This document shows, in pieces, positions 7,584-16,429 of a stretch of 64,000 nucleotides of DNA. The notes below the pieces were generated by a model. The model had not been told where the DNA came from, made no database searches, and saw only the letters and a program-made list of their open reading frames with translations. This DNA comes from Aquisphaera insulae (GTDB lineage: Bacteria > Planctomycetota > Planctomycetia > Isosphaerales > Isosphaeraceae): assembly GCF_011064615.1 (NCBI RefSeq), contig NZ_JAALJH010000005.1, forward strand, positions 124,001 through 188,000. Direction: 5' to 3'. Made by a program: the position numbers and the translations under genes. The stretch's first letter is position 1. Every line of letters starts with the position of its first letter.

Positions 7584-9545
7584 ATGTCTGTGACCCTCTC
7601 TCCGGGCCGGACCGCGCCTACGCCCGACCATGCCGTCCCCCTGCCGGGACGGCCCGTGATCAACGACCTGTCGATCCGGGTCGGTACGGTGAACGGCTCG
7701 GGCAGCCAGTCGGCCAACCTTGTGATCCTGCGGGCCCTGTACGCGATGGGGATCCCCTGCTCCGGCAAGAACATCTTCCCCTCGAACATCGAGGGCCTGC
7801 CGACGTGGTTCCACATCCGGGGCAACGCGAACGGCTACGTGGGCCATCGCGCAGACCCTCAGATCCTTGTCTGCATGAACGAACCCGCCTTCAAGGATGA
7901 TGTGGCCCAGCTCCTGCCCGGGACCATCTGCGTCTACCGGTCGGATTTCTCGATCGATCCGGCCGGACTGCGGGACGACGTGCTGTTCCTGCCCGTGCCG
8001 TTCGGCAAGCTCGCCGAGGCCGCCTATCCGCCGGAGAAGGGGGACCCGAGCTACCGCGACAAGCTCCGCAAGGTCGTGAACATGGTCTACGTCGGAGTCC
8101 TCTCGTCCCTCTGTGGGATCCGGATGGACGCCGTCGAGGCGGGGATTCGCCGCGAGTTCCCCGGCCGCAAGGCGAAGGCCGCGGAGATCAACATCGCCGC
8201 GGCCAACGCCGGCTTCGACTGGGCGCGCGAGAATCTCCCCGTCGACCTCCCCTACCGTGTGGAACCGATGGCCTCCGCCCGCGAGAAGATCCTCATCGAG
8301 GGGAACAAGGCCGCGGCGCTCGGCGTCCTCTTCGGCGGGGCGAACGTCCTGACCTGGTATCCGATCACGCCGTCGAGCAGCCTGGCCGAGTACGCCGAGG
8401 GCTTCCTCAAGAAGCACCGGACCGGCGCCGACGGCAAGCGGTCGTTCGCGATCGTCCAGGCGGAGGACGAGCTGGCGGCCGTCGGCATGGCCATCGGCGC
8501 GGGGTGGGCCGGGGCACGGTCGCTGACGGCGACCTCGGGCCCGGGGATCTCGCTGATGAGCGAGTTCGTGGGGCTCGCCTACTTCGCGGAGATCCCGGTC
8601 GTCATCATCGACGTCCAGCGGATGGGCCCGAGCACGGGGCTCCCCACCCGCACCAGCCAGGGGGACATCCTCAAGATGCACCTCCTGGGTCATGGCGACT
8701 GCCGGCACATCGTGCTGATCCCCGGCTCGGTGGAGGAGTGCTACGAGGCGACGATCGAGGCGCTCGACCTGGCCCAGAAGTTCCAGACCCCCGTCTTCGT
8801 GGCGACCGACCTGGACCTGGGCATGAACCTCTGGCTCAGCGACCCCTTCCGCTACCCGGACCGGCCCCTCGAGCGCGGCAAGGTGATGACGGCCGAGGAC
8901 ATCGAACGCCTCGGTCATTTCGAGCGGTATCGGGACGTGGATGGCGACGGGATCTGCTATCGGACCATCCCCGGGACGCCCAACCCGCAGGCCGCCTACT
9001 TCACCCGGGGGACCGGGCACAACGAGAAGTCCGGCTACAGCGAGCGGCCCGAGGACTGGAAGAAGAACCTGGACCGGTTGGCGCTCAAGCTCGAGACGGC
9101 GAGGAAGGCGATCCCGCGGCCGGCGATCGAGGGGGACTTCGGCGCGCGGATCGGCCTGATCGCGTACGGCGGCACCGACTTCGCCATGAAGGAGGCGCGC
9201 GACCTTCTCGAGGCCCAGGGGATCGAGACCGAGTACTGCCGGATCCGCGCCCTCCCGCTGGCGGACGAGGTCTCGGCGTTCGTCGAGCGGCATCAGCGGG
9301 TGTACGTCGTCGAGCAGAATCGCGACGCCCAGATCACGGCGCTGTTGCGGGCGACGTTGCGCGGATCGCTGGCCGACCGGCTGATGCCGATCACGCATTA
9401 CAACGGGATGCCGATCGCGGCGGACAACATCGTCCGGCCGATCCTAGGCTGGGAGAAGCACCCGTCCGGTCCGGGCTGGCCCACCGGCGACTTCGAGAAG
9501 GACAACCCGGGCGTCGATCATGGCCGCGACGTCTCGTCCGAGTGA
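7584..9545 (+). CDS. korA: 2-oxoacid:ferredoxin oxidoreductase, fused gamma-alpha subunit
   Basis: A 653-residue subunit that, with KorB, oxidatively decarboxylates a 2-oxoacid (probably 2-oxoglutarate) to acyl-CoA while reducing ferredoxin. Residues ~30-210 form the gamma domain (VGTVNGSGSQSANLVILRAL). Residues ~230-470 form the alpha pyrimidine-binding domain (WYPITPSSSLAEYAEGF and TSGPGISLMSEF). The C-terminus is the transketolase-like domain III. I placed the start at ATG 7584 because GAGGT lies just upstream and the family sequence begins there, although the frame stays open for more than 1.8 kb further upstream. KorB follows after 63 bp, so the pair is an operon. Confidence 0.92.
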   Translation: MSVTLSPGRTAPTPDHAVPLPGRPVINDLSIRVGTVNGSGSQSANLVILRALYAMGIPCSGKNIFPSNIEGLPTWFHIRGNANGYVGHRADPQILVCMNEPAFKDDVAQLLPGTICVYRSDFSIDPAGLRDDVLFLPVPFGKLAEAAYPPEKGDPSYRDKLRKVVNMVYVGVLSSLCGIRMDAVEAGIRREFPGRKAKAAEINIAAANAGFDWARENLPVDLPYRVEPMASAREKILIEGNKAAALGVLFGGANVLTWYPITPSSSLAEYAEGFLKKHRTGADGKRSFAIVQAEDELAAVGMAIGAGWAGARSLTATSGPGISLMSEFVGLAYFAEIPVVIIDVQRMGPSTGLPTRTSQGDILKMHLLGHGDCRHIVLIPGSVEECYEATIEALDLAQKFQTPVFVATDLDLGMNLWLSDPFRYPDRPLERGKVMTAEDIERLGHFERYRDVDGDGICYRTIPGTPNPQAAYFTRGTGHNEKSGYSERPEDWKKNLDRLALKLETARKAIPRPAIEGDFGARIGLIAYGGTDFAMKEARDLLEAQGIETEYCRIRALPLADEVSAFVERHQRVYVVEQNRDAQITALLRATLRGSLADRLMPITHYNGMPIAADNIVRPILGWEKHPSGPGWPTGDFEKDNPGVDHGRDVSSE

Positions 9546-9608
9546 CGCGGGGCTCCCGGTCGATTCCCAACCCATCCATCAGTACGACGAATCGCGAGGC
9601 GACGATCC

Positions 9609-10661
9609 ATGGCCACCGAGACGATGATCCCCGTCCGCTCCAACGGCGCCGGCTTCTCCCTGCCGGTGACGGCCTTCCAGGGCCTGCCGAGCACCCTCTG
9701 CAAGGGGTGCGGGCACAACAGCATCACCAGCCACCTGATCGAGGCCTGCAAGTCGACGGGCATCGATCCCTACCAGACCGTGAAGCTCAGCGGCATCGGC
9801 TGCTCGAGCAAGACCCCGGCGTACTTCCTCCAGTACAGCCACGGCTTCAACTCGCTCCACGGGCGGATGCCCTCGGTCGCCACCGGGGCCCTGCTGGCCA
9901 ACCACAAGCTGGTCTGCATCGGGATCAGCGGCGACGGCGACACCGCCAACATCGGCCTCGGCCAGTTCAAGCATGCCTGCCGTCGGAACGTGCCGATGGT
10001 TTACATCGTCGAGGACAACGGCTGCTACGGCCTGACGAAAGGGCAATTCTCGGCCACGGCCGACCTCGACGCCCACCTCCGGCGCGCCGGCGGCGAGGCC
10101 AATCACGTCCCCCCGTTCGACCTCTGCACCGAGGCGCTGATCGCCGGCGCCACGTTCGTCGCCCGGTCGTTCGCGGGTGACAAGAAGCAGCTCGTCCCGC
10201 TCCTGAAGGCCGCGCTCTCGCATCGGGGGATGGCCTTCCTGGACATCATCAGCCCGTGCGTCACCTTCAACGATTTCGACGGCTCCACCAAGAGCTGGGA
10301 CTGGGCGAAGGAGCACGAGCTCCCGCTCCAGGAGGTGGGGTTCGTCCCCCACCTGCCAGAGATCGAGGTCGAGCAGAAGGCGGGCGAGGCGACCCGCGTC
10401 CAGCTCCACGACGGCTCGTGGATCGTCCTGCGGGCGATCCGCCACGAGGAGCATGACGTCACCGACAAGGTCTCGGCCGTTCGCCTGCTCCAGGAATCCG
10501 GGCGGAGTCACGAGTTCCTGACGGGCCTGCTCTACCTGGATTCGGCGCGGCCGGACTTCTCGACCGAGTTGAACGTCGTGGAGACACCCCTGGCCCTGCT
10601 CGGAGAGGACGTGCTGAGGCCAGGTCCCGAGGTGCTGGAGGCGATCATGGAGACGATCTGA
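9609..10661 (+). CDS. korB: 2-oxoacid:ferredoxin oxidoreductase beta subunit
   Basis: A 350-residue thiamine-diphosphate-binding subunit that completes KorAB. Visible hallmarks are LCKGCGHNS and GIGCSSK, whose cysteines bind the [4Fe-4S] cluster. The TPP-binding stretch is GISGDGDTANIGLGQFKHAC followed by NVPMVYIVEDNGCYGLTKGQ. Length and motif order match KorB. It ends before a convergent gene, with a hairpin between them. The exact 2-oxoacid used is inferred from family resemblance. Confidence 0.93.
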   Translation: MATETMIPVRSNGAGFSLPVTAFQGLPSTLCKGCGHNSITSHLIEACKSTGIDPYQTVKLSGIGCSSKTPAYFLQYSHGFNSLHGRMPSVATGALLANHKLVCIGISGDGDTANIGLGQFKHACRRNVPMVYIVEDNGCYGLTKGQFSATADLDAHLRRAGGEANHVPPFDLCTEALIAGATFVARSFAGDKKQLVPLLKAALSHRGMAFLDIISPCVTFNDFDGSTKSWDWAKEHELPLQEVGFVPHLPEIEVEQKAGEATRVQLHDGSWIVLRAIRHEEHDVTDKVSAVRLLQESGRSHEFLTGLLYLDSARPDFSTELNVVETPLALLGEDVLRPGPEVLEAIMETI

Positions 10662-10746
10662 GCCATGCGGACGGCGCGACGGGCAGGAGGGCTGCTTTGT
10701 CTCAACGCCGGGCTGCCTGGCAAGTGTGGTAGCCCCCTCTCCCTAA

Positions 10747-10770
10747 CCCTCCCCCACACAGGGGGGAGGG
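10747..10770. terminator. hairpin between convergent genes
   Basis: CCCTCCCCC and GGGGGAGGG can pair around a short ACACAG loop, giving a strong G/C stem. It lies between korB and the convergent DACNV-like gene and could end transcription from both sides. No U-tract follows, and similar CCCTCCCCC hairpins may be dispersed repeats, so the terminator role is tentative. Confidence 0.45.
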
Positions 10771-10846
10771 GACCGGAGGCTTCGGACTGTGCGACTTGAC
10801 TCGTCGATCAGCCTTTCTTCTTCAACCTGTGAAAATATGCAGACGC

Positions 10847-12310
10847 TTACAGTTCCCAGAGTCGGCGGCCCTTGAGGAACATGGTGATGTATCCATCCTG
10901 GCTCACCTTCAGGACCGGCCCGTATTGCGAGGCGGCCAGGGCTGCGAGCGTGCGCGCGCCCTGGACGGATCGGACCAGCTCCAGGGTCTCCGGCGCGATC
11001 CGCAAGATGGCTCCGAAGGTGAGGACGCAGCCTTCGGTGTCGACGACGACCGCCCCGTCCAGGCTGGCGATCGACTCGAGCACGGCGGGCTCCATGTCGC
11101 AGAGGTCGGTGTCGCGGATGGCGTGGTGGAGGGCTCGCTTGGCCAGCCTGGGCGAGAGGTTCTCCGGATCCTGGGGGTCGTCGACGGCGATCTCCTCGGT
11201 CATCCGATCGATGGGCGCGATCAGCTCTCGGAGTGCCCGCTCCCGGTCCCGGACGACGACGAAGAGCGCCCCGGTGCGGGCCTCGCCCAGGTTGAGCGCG
11301 GCCTGGAAGAGCCAGAGGGCCAGGTCCGGGGGCGTGGTCGCGCCCACCGCATCACGCCACGCGGCGAACTTGGAGGGGATGTCCAGCAGCCGCCAGCGGG
11401 CGTCGCTTAGGCTGAAGAGCATGGCTCCCTCGGAAAAGACCTTGATGTCCTGCCGGGGGGTGAGCACCAGGCAGACGTGGCCGCCGGACTGGGTCGCACG
11501 CGCGTGGTTGATGTAGGGGCGGGGACAGGGGGGGATCTCCGACTCCTTGCTCTGGACGTCGGCGGACCACCGCTCGACGTCCGCCATCCGGAGCATCTCC
11601 CCTTCCCGGTCCACCAGGAAGAGGGTGTTGACGCCGTCGCAGAGCCGGTGGAATCCCTTGATGGCGGTCAGCCGGGCGTTGAAGCGTGGCGCCCCCTCGG
11701 CGTTGGCCCGCTTCGGATCGGAGGGGTCGAAATTCGTGCTCAGCAGGATGGCCCCGGTCGATACCCTCCGGCTTTCATACGTGGACAGGGCGGCGACCCG
11801 GAGGGCCTCGAGGGCCGCCGGGATCCGATACGGATTCACCGGGCGGATGAAGTCCGCGATGATCAGGTCCTCGGTGACGTACTGGAACCGCTCCAGCCGG
11901 TCGGCGAGATCCTGGTCGAAGAGCCCGCGGAACCGCATGTCGAGTGCCCGGACGATGACGTCCACCATCCGCCGTTCCGTCGGCAGGAGCGGGACAGGGC
12001 TCTGCGGCCGGAAGCTGAGGTTGGTCCCCAGCCACTCGATGTCGAGGCCGAGGTGGTCGCCATCATCGCGGATCCGATAGCAGGGATCGTCGCCGCAACC
12101 GTCCAGGTCGATGATGCTCCGATCGCCGAGGACCTCGAGCACGGAGTCCGGGAAGAAATGCTCCAGGGTCCGACGCAGCAGGGCCTGGTAGAGACCGACC
12201 ACGCGGGAGATCGGCCCGTTGGGGCGGTCGTTTCTCGACAGCAAGGCATGCTCCCGTGCATTCACGCCAGGATCGAGCCGCAGGGACTTCGACCAGGAAT
12301 CGACCAACAT
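10847..12310 (-). CDS. DACNV-like putative nucleotide sensor with DAC-like C-terminus
   Basis: A 487-residue soluble protein from ATG 12310, preceded by a good GGAGGG. The middle segment, with CLVLTPRQDIKVFSEGAM and then FSLSDARWRL, resembles the DACNV domain, predicted in the literature as a sensor related to diadenylate cyclases. The last ~75 residues resemble the DisA_N (DAC) core: DGAVVVD near residue 418 matches the catalytic DGA motif. The expected RHR motif reads RTL in GARTLAALAAS, so ATP condensation to c-di-AMP is doubtful. No effector gene is adjacent. A nucleotide-binding or signalling role is inference. Confidence 0.6.
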   Translation of the reverse strand: MLVDSWSKSLRLDPGVNAREHALLSRNDRPNGPISRVVGLYQALLRRTLEHFFPDSVLEVLGDRSIIDLDGCGDDPCYRIRDDGDHLGLDIEWLGTNLSFRPQSPVPLLPTERRMVDVIVRALDMRFRGLFDQDLADRLERFQYVTEDLIIADFIRPVNPYRIPAALEALRVAALSTYESRRVSTGAILLSTNFDPSDPKRANAEGAPRFNARLTAIKGFHRLCDGVNTLFLVDREGEMLRMADVERWSADVQSKESEIPPCPRPYINHARATQSGGHVCLVLTPRQDIKVFSEGAMLFSLSDARWRLLDIPSKFAAWRDAVGATTPPDLALWLFQAALNLGEARTGALFVVVRDRERALRELIAPIDRMTEEIAVDDPQDPENLSPRLAKRALHHAIRDTDLCDMEPAVLESIASLDGAVVVDTEGCVLTFGAILRIAPETLELVRSVQGARTLAALAASQYGPVLKVSQDGYITMFLKGRRLWEL

Positions 12311-12655
12311 TCGTCCAATCCCTCCATGCTCCCACAAGCGGTTCGTCCCTCGCCCCCCGGATCGTGATCGCCCCGGATGAGCCCGCATCCCTCACGATAT
12401 CAATTCCGTCGCAACCGGCGATTCCAAAATGCAGGACGATTCGATCAAGAGGAAAAGGTGCAGGCATTCTACCGGTCTCGTCGATCCTGGACCCGAGACG
12501 CATCGGGCTCCGGCTTGGGGGTCCGGCTTGTTGTCATGGGGCAGTCTTGCTAGGATTCGCCGCCTTCGCCGGGCCCGTCCCGGCGCTCTTGCGGCCTCCG
12601 CTCAGGGCGCGGACGCCGGAGGCGATGACACCGCAAGTTCGAGGAGTTCCGCCGG
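12311..12655. other. 345-bp divergent intergenic region
   Basis: The region separates the leftward DACNV-like gene from the rightward phosphatase gene and must hold both promoters. It carries the ribosome binding sites of both genes (GGAGGG for the left, GAGGAG at 12641-12646 for the right). I see no clear -35/-10 pair, repeat or RNA gene. Confidence 0.5.
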
Positions 12656-13360
12656 ATGGTCATTCGCAGAACCCTGGTCCGCCGGGGGTTGTTGGTCCTC
12701 CTCCTCGCCGTGGCCGCACAGCAGCTCTGGAGGCATGGGCACGACTATGTCCTGCCCCGCCAGTTCGCGGTCGTCGAGCCCGGCAAGATCTTCCGGGGGG
12801 GCTGGCAGAAGGACTGGCCGATGCGCCGGATCGTCCGCGACTACAAGATCCGGACGGTCCTGGCCCTTGCCCATCCGGACGACCATCCGCTCTCTCAGGG
12901 TGAGCTGGCGCTCTCGAAGGAGCTCGGTTTCCGCTGGATCCACATCCCGATCGTGGATCAGCGGATCGGCGAGAACCCGAAGACGATCTCCGACCTCCTC
13001 GACGAGGCCGCCGCCGTCCTCGCCGATCCGGCCAATTACCCCGTCTACTTCCATTGCCACCACGGGCTCAATCGTGCTTCCATGGCCCAGATTGCCTATC
13101 GGACGAAATACTGCGGATGGTCGCTCGAGCAGGCCATGGCGGAGATCGATGACTCGATCGGGCTGGTCAAGGTGGACCACGGGCCCGATTACCGGCACAT
13201 GATCGACTACTACAATGAGCGGGTGCTCCCCCTGAGGAATCCCGCCGGAACGGCGGACGCGGCCAGGCCGGCGAGGGATTCGGTCCCGGCCGCGGGGACG
13301 CCGGTCCCGACCCTGGCGGTCCAGGTTGGCGTGGCCGGTTCCCGGCCTTCCGTTCGCTGA
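12656..13360 (+). CDS. membrane-anchored dual-specificity-type phosphatase
   Basis: A 234-residue protein. An N-terminal hydrophobic segment (residues ~10-24, GLLVLLLAVAAQQLW) probably anchors it. It then has a cysteine-phosphatase domain with FRGGWQKDW, a conserved Asp-containing loop and the P-loop HCHHGLNRAS, which fits the Cx5R active site. The proline-rich C-terminus looks unstructured. Such proteins dephosphorylate phosphotyrosine or small phosphorylated molecules; the substrate is unknown. GAGGAG nine bases upstream supports the ATG. Confidence 0.8.
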   Translation: MVIRRTLVRRGLLVLLLAVAAQQLWRHGHDYVLPRQFAVVEPGKIFRGGWQKDWPMRRIVRDYKIRTVLALAHPDDHPLSQGELALSKELGFRWIHIPIVDQRIGENPKTISDLLDEAAAVLADPANYPVYFHCHHGLNRASMAQIAYRTKYCGWSLEQAMAEIDDSIGLVKVDHGPDYRHMIDYYNERVLPLRNPAGTADAARPARDSVPAAGTPVPTLAVQVGVAGSRPSVR

Positions 13361-13581
13361 TCCCGGGTGCCGATCGGCCGGGCCCGTTGGCGGCGCGAGA
13401 TCCGACCCCGGAACGGTCAGATCTTGGGCGGGATTTCTTGATTCCCGGGCCAGTCCACATAGAATTAAGTTCCGGCGATTCGTCAGGTCGTTCGCGTTCG
13501 CGCCGGCCTGAACCGGTTCGCGGTGATTTCCAATCCCAGACAGGCGATCCGGCTTTCATGCCGGCCAGGGAGGTTCCTCGA

Positions 13582-14097
13582 TTGAACATCCGCCCCGCTC
13601 GCGTCGGTGATGCCCAGGCAATCTACGAGCTGATCAAGACCTTCGCCGATCGAAGGTTGATGATCCGGAGGTCGATCGGAGAGATCTACGAGTCGATCCG
13701 CGAGTTCGTGGTGGCGGTGGATGACGCGAAGAGGATCGTCGGATGTGTCGCCCTGCACGTCTTCTGGGAGGACCTGGCGGAGCTGAAATGCCTGGCGGTC
13801 TCCGAGGAGCTGCACGGGCAGGGCGTCGGCCGGAAGCTCGTCGAGGCCTGCTGGGACGCGGCGAGGGAGCTCGAGATCGCCTCGGTGTTCGCGCTCACCT
13901 ACTCCGTCGAATTCTTCGAGCGGTGCGGCTATCATCAGATCGACAAGGCTGAGCTGCCTCACAAGATCTGGAACGAGTGCGTGCGCTGTCCGCTCTTCCC
14001 GAGCTGCACGGAGGTCGCCCTGATCCGCACTCACGAGGCCGCGACGGAGGCGACGACTGCCCATGCCTCGCTCGAGCTCGCTGCCGCCGGAGCCTGA
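13582..14097 (+). CDS. GNAT N-acetyltransferase, ArgA-like
   Basis: A 171-residue GNAT domain protein. The acetyl-CoA loop is GQGVGRKLVEACWDAARE, preceded by the strand ELKCLAVSEELHG. The C-terminal signature CVRCPLFPSCTEVALI resembles the short ArgA-like N-acetylglutamate synthases, which would place it at the first step of arginine biosynthesis. I prefer TTG 13582, with AGGGAGG just upstream, over ATG 13558. Its end overlaps the next gene by 35 bases, implying coupled translation. The GNAT assignment is firm and the ArgA role probable. Confidence 0.78.
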   Translation: MNIRPARVGDAQAIYELIKTFADRRLMIRRSIGEIYESIREFVVAVDDAKRIVGCVALHVFWEDLAELKCLAVSEELHGQGVGRKLVEACWDAARELEIASVFALTYSVEFFERCGYHQIDKAELPHKIWNECVRCPLFPSCTEVALIRTHEAATEATTAHASLELAAAGA

Positions 14098-15847
14098 TCC
14101 GGCGGCGGATCTTCGTGATGCCGAGGCCGGGGGCAGCCCCGGCCCGGACCAAGTTCCGGGCCGTCCAGCCCGGCTCTGGGTCGGTAGCGTCGGTGTCGGA
14201 CTTGCCGGCCTCGCCCTGATGCTCGCCACCGAGCCGCGTCTTGCCATCGTCTGGGACGAGGGGTACTCGCTCGGCCGGGAGGCCCGGATCCGCACCTGGC
14301 TTCACGCCCTGAGAGACCCGGTGGCCTTCGCGGCCGAGTGGAAACCGCCGCGCCCGGATGACGAGCTGGTCCAGCAAACGGGCGCACCTCCGCCCCGTCC
14401 CGAGCAGGTTGACAGCCGATGGGAGCTCCTGTTCGATCCCCGCGTCCTCGCCTACTTCTGGCCGTTCGCCAGGGAGGAGCCCCACGGGCATCCCGCTTTC
14501 TATGCCATCCTCGGACTGCTCGGTGATGTCCTGGCCCCCACCTGGCAGGAGCTGCCACGTGCCCGCCTCGGACCAATCCTCCTGTTCTGTGCGACCGGGT
14601 CGATCGTCTTCCATGCGCTCGGCCGTCGCTGGGGAGCCTGGCCCGCCCTGGCCGCCGCCGGTGCCTGGTTCCTCCAGCCCAACCTCTTTGCTCACGGCCA
14701 TTACGCCGCTTACGATGCCGTCCTCAGCTCGCTCTGGATCCTGGCCCTGCTCGCCTTCGCGCGATCCGCGGCAGAATCGACGCCCGGAGAAGGCCAACGT
14801 TCGGCCAATCTCGCGCTGGTCGCCTTCGGCGTCGTGCTCGGTTGTGCGCTGGCGAACAAGCTCACGGGCTGGTTCATCCCCTTCCCCCTGGCCGCCTGGG
14901 TCGCCTTCACCCGCTCCCGGCGCGGCTTGCGGACTCTCCTGATCGGAGTGCCCATCGCCCTCGTCGTCGTCTACCTACTCCAACCGGCCTGGTGGGTCGA
15001 GCCGATCGCCGGACCGATGCGGTTCTTCAACTCCAACCTGACCCGGGAGGAGACGATCCAGATCCCGATCATGTTCCTGGGCCGGACCTACCTGACCCCG
15101 TCGAATTCCCTGCCCCCGTACAACACGATCGTCTGGACGCTGATGGTGACGCCGGTCGTTTTTTTGTCCCTGGCTTTGGTCGGGGTCTACCGTGCCGTCA
15201 GCCGAGGGCGAGCGGATGCGTTTACATGGCTCATCCTGGCCAACTGGATCTTCTTGTTATGCCTTCGAGCGATGAGCCACACGCCGGGTCACGATGGAGT
15301 CCGGCTTTTCCTGCCGGCCTTCGGGATGGTCGCACTCATGGCCGGCGCGGGGGCGAGCCAGCTTCAGGAGTGGGTGGGGGCTCGATCTCGACTCGTGGTG
15401 GTTGCGGCCCTTGTCGAGGGGATCGTCTCGATCGCTCTGTTCATGCCCGTTCCACTCTCCTACTTCAGCCCGATCGTCGGCGGCCTGCCGGGCGCCGCTC
15501 GGCTCGGGATGGAGCCCACCTATTACTGGGACGCGCTCGACGCGGAATCGCTCGCCTGGCTGCGCGAGCACACCGGACCCGGCGAGACGATCCGGTTCTC
15601 GACGTTCCCCTCGTCCTGGCTTTACCTCAGACGCATCGGGGCCTTGCCGCGGAGCGTCACCCCGGTGGATCCCGGCGCACCCGCCTGGTACGTGACCCAG
15701 AATCGACCCGGGATGAACACGGGCGTGACGCGACTGCTCGCGGAGCAGGGAACGCCGGCCCATGAATTCCGGAAGTTCGGCGTCCCCTTGATTCGGATCT
15801 ATCCGGCCAGCGAGGTTGAACGGCTGGAGAAGTTGCTGCCACGGTAA
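14063..15847 (+). CDS. PMT/GT39-like polytopic glycosyltransferase
   Basis: A 594-residue membrane protein with about ten hydrophobic segments. An acidic pair in the first loop (IVWDEGYSLGRE) is typical of lipid-phosphate-sugar glycosyltransferases of the C-type fold, in which that Asp is catalytic. The periplasmic C-terminal part (after ~residue 470) is soluble. It is related in layout to the protein at 18.8-21.2 kb. It would move a sugar from a polyprenyl phosphate to an acceptor outside the membrane; sugar and acceptor are unknown. Confidence 0.78.
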   Translation: MPRSSSLPPEPDPAADLRDAEAGGSPGPDQVPGRPARLWVGSVGVGLAGLALMLATEPRLAIVWDEGYSLGREARIRTWLHALRDPVAFAAEWKPPRPDDELVQQTGAPPPRPEQVDSRWELLFDPRVLAYFWPFAREEPHGHPAFYAILGLLGDVLAPTWQELPRARLGPILLFCATGSIVFHALGRRWGAWPALAAAGAWFLQPNLFAHGHYAAYDAVLSSLWILALLAFARSAAESTPGEGQRSANLALVAFGVVLGCALANKLTGWFIPFPLAAWVAFTRSRRGLRTLLIGVPIALVVVYLLQPAWWVEPIAGPMRFFNSNLTREETIQIPIMFLGRTYLTPSNSLPPYNTIVWTLMVTPVVFLSLALVGVYRAVSRGRADAFTWLILANWIFLLCLRAMSHTPGHDGVRLFLPAFGMVALMAGAGASQLQEWVGARSRLVVVAALVEGIVSIALFMPVPLSYFSPIVGGLPGAARLGMEPTYYWDALDAESLAWLREHTGPGETIRFSTFPSSWLYLRRIGALPRSVTPVDPGAPAWYVTQNRPGMNTGVTRLLAEQGTPAHEFRKFGVPLIRIYPASEVERLEKLLPR

Positions 15848-15915
15848 GGCCTTCCAGCCCGTCCCCTGGCCAACCCGGCAATGAAGCTGTGACGACGAAC
15901 AAGGGCGCATGAATC

Positions 15916-15961
15916 GGCCCGGTCGGAAGCGAGAGTCGTGTGGCTCGCGACCAACCGGGCC
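15916..15961. terminator. inverted-repeat hairpin between convergent genes
   Basis: GGCCCGGT (15916-15923) pairs perfectly with ACCGGGCC (15954-15961). An inner GCGAG/CTCGC pair extends the stem. It lies in the 195-bp gap between the rightward glycosyltransferase and the leftward Cys/Pro-rich gene, so a bidirectional terminator is plausible. No T-tract is obvious. Confidence 0.5.
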
Positions 15962-16042
15962 GGGATGGGCATGCCGTCAGGAGTACGCATGGCCGGAGCA
16001 TGCGTTGAGTTCAGGACGGACAGAGGGTTGTCGGATTGAGGC

Positions 16043-16429
16043 TCAGTGCTGGGCCGAGGACTGGCCGGTCGCGGTGATCGGGGCCTGGGTGGTCGCGTAG
16101 ACCGGGGCGGGAGCCGCGTAGGCAACGGTCTCGACGCAGGCAGGGGCAGGAGCGGGCTCGCAGGCCGCCTTCTTGTGGCAGAGGCCACCGAACTTCGGCA
16201 GCTTGACATGCGAGAACAGCCCGCACTTCTTGGGGGCGGGGGCGCAGGTCGGCTCGGGGGCCGGGCACGGGGCCGGGGCCGGAACCGGGGCCGGCTCGAC
16301 CGTACACACCGGAGCCGGGGCCGGAGCCGCACAGGTGTGCTTCTTCTTGTGGCAGGCTTCGGCGGTGCCGACCACGAACAGTGACCCAAGAACCCCAGTG
16401 AGGACGAGGGTCAGAGCGTGACGCTTCAT
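16043..16429 (-). CDS. secreted Cys/Pro/Ala-rich protein
   Basis: A 128-residue protein from ATG 16429, preceded by AAGGAGAT. Residues 1-25 are a clean signal peptide ending VVGTAEA. The mature part is built of Pro-Ala runs punctuated by cysteines and basic patches: CHKKKHTC, then APAPAP stretches, CGLFSHVKLPKFGGLCHKK, and a Tyr/Thr-containing tail. There is no enzyme domain. Cys-rich, Pro/Ala-rich exported proteins with CHKKK or GLF-type patches recur in planctomycetes, and a wall or surface structural role with disulfides or metal binding is the likely inference. Confidence 0.75.
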   Translation of the reverse strand: MKRHALTLVLTGVLGSLFVVGTAEACHKKKHTCAAPAPAPVCTVEPAPVPAPAPCPAPEPTCAPAPKKCGLFSHVKLPKFGGLCHKKAACEPAPAPACVETVAYAAPAPVYATTQAPITATGQSSAQH

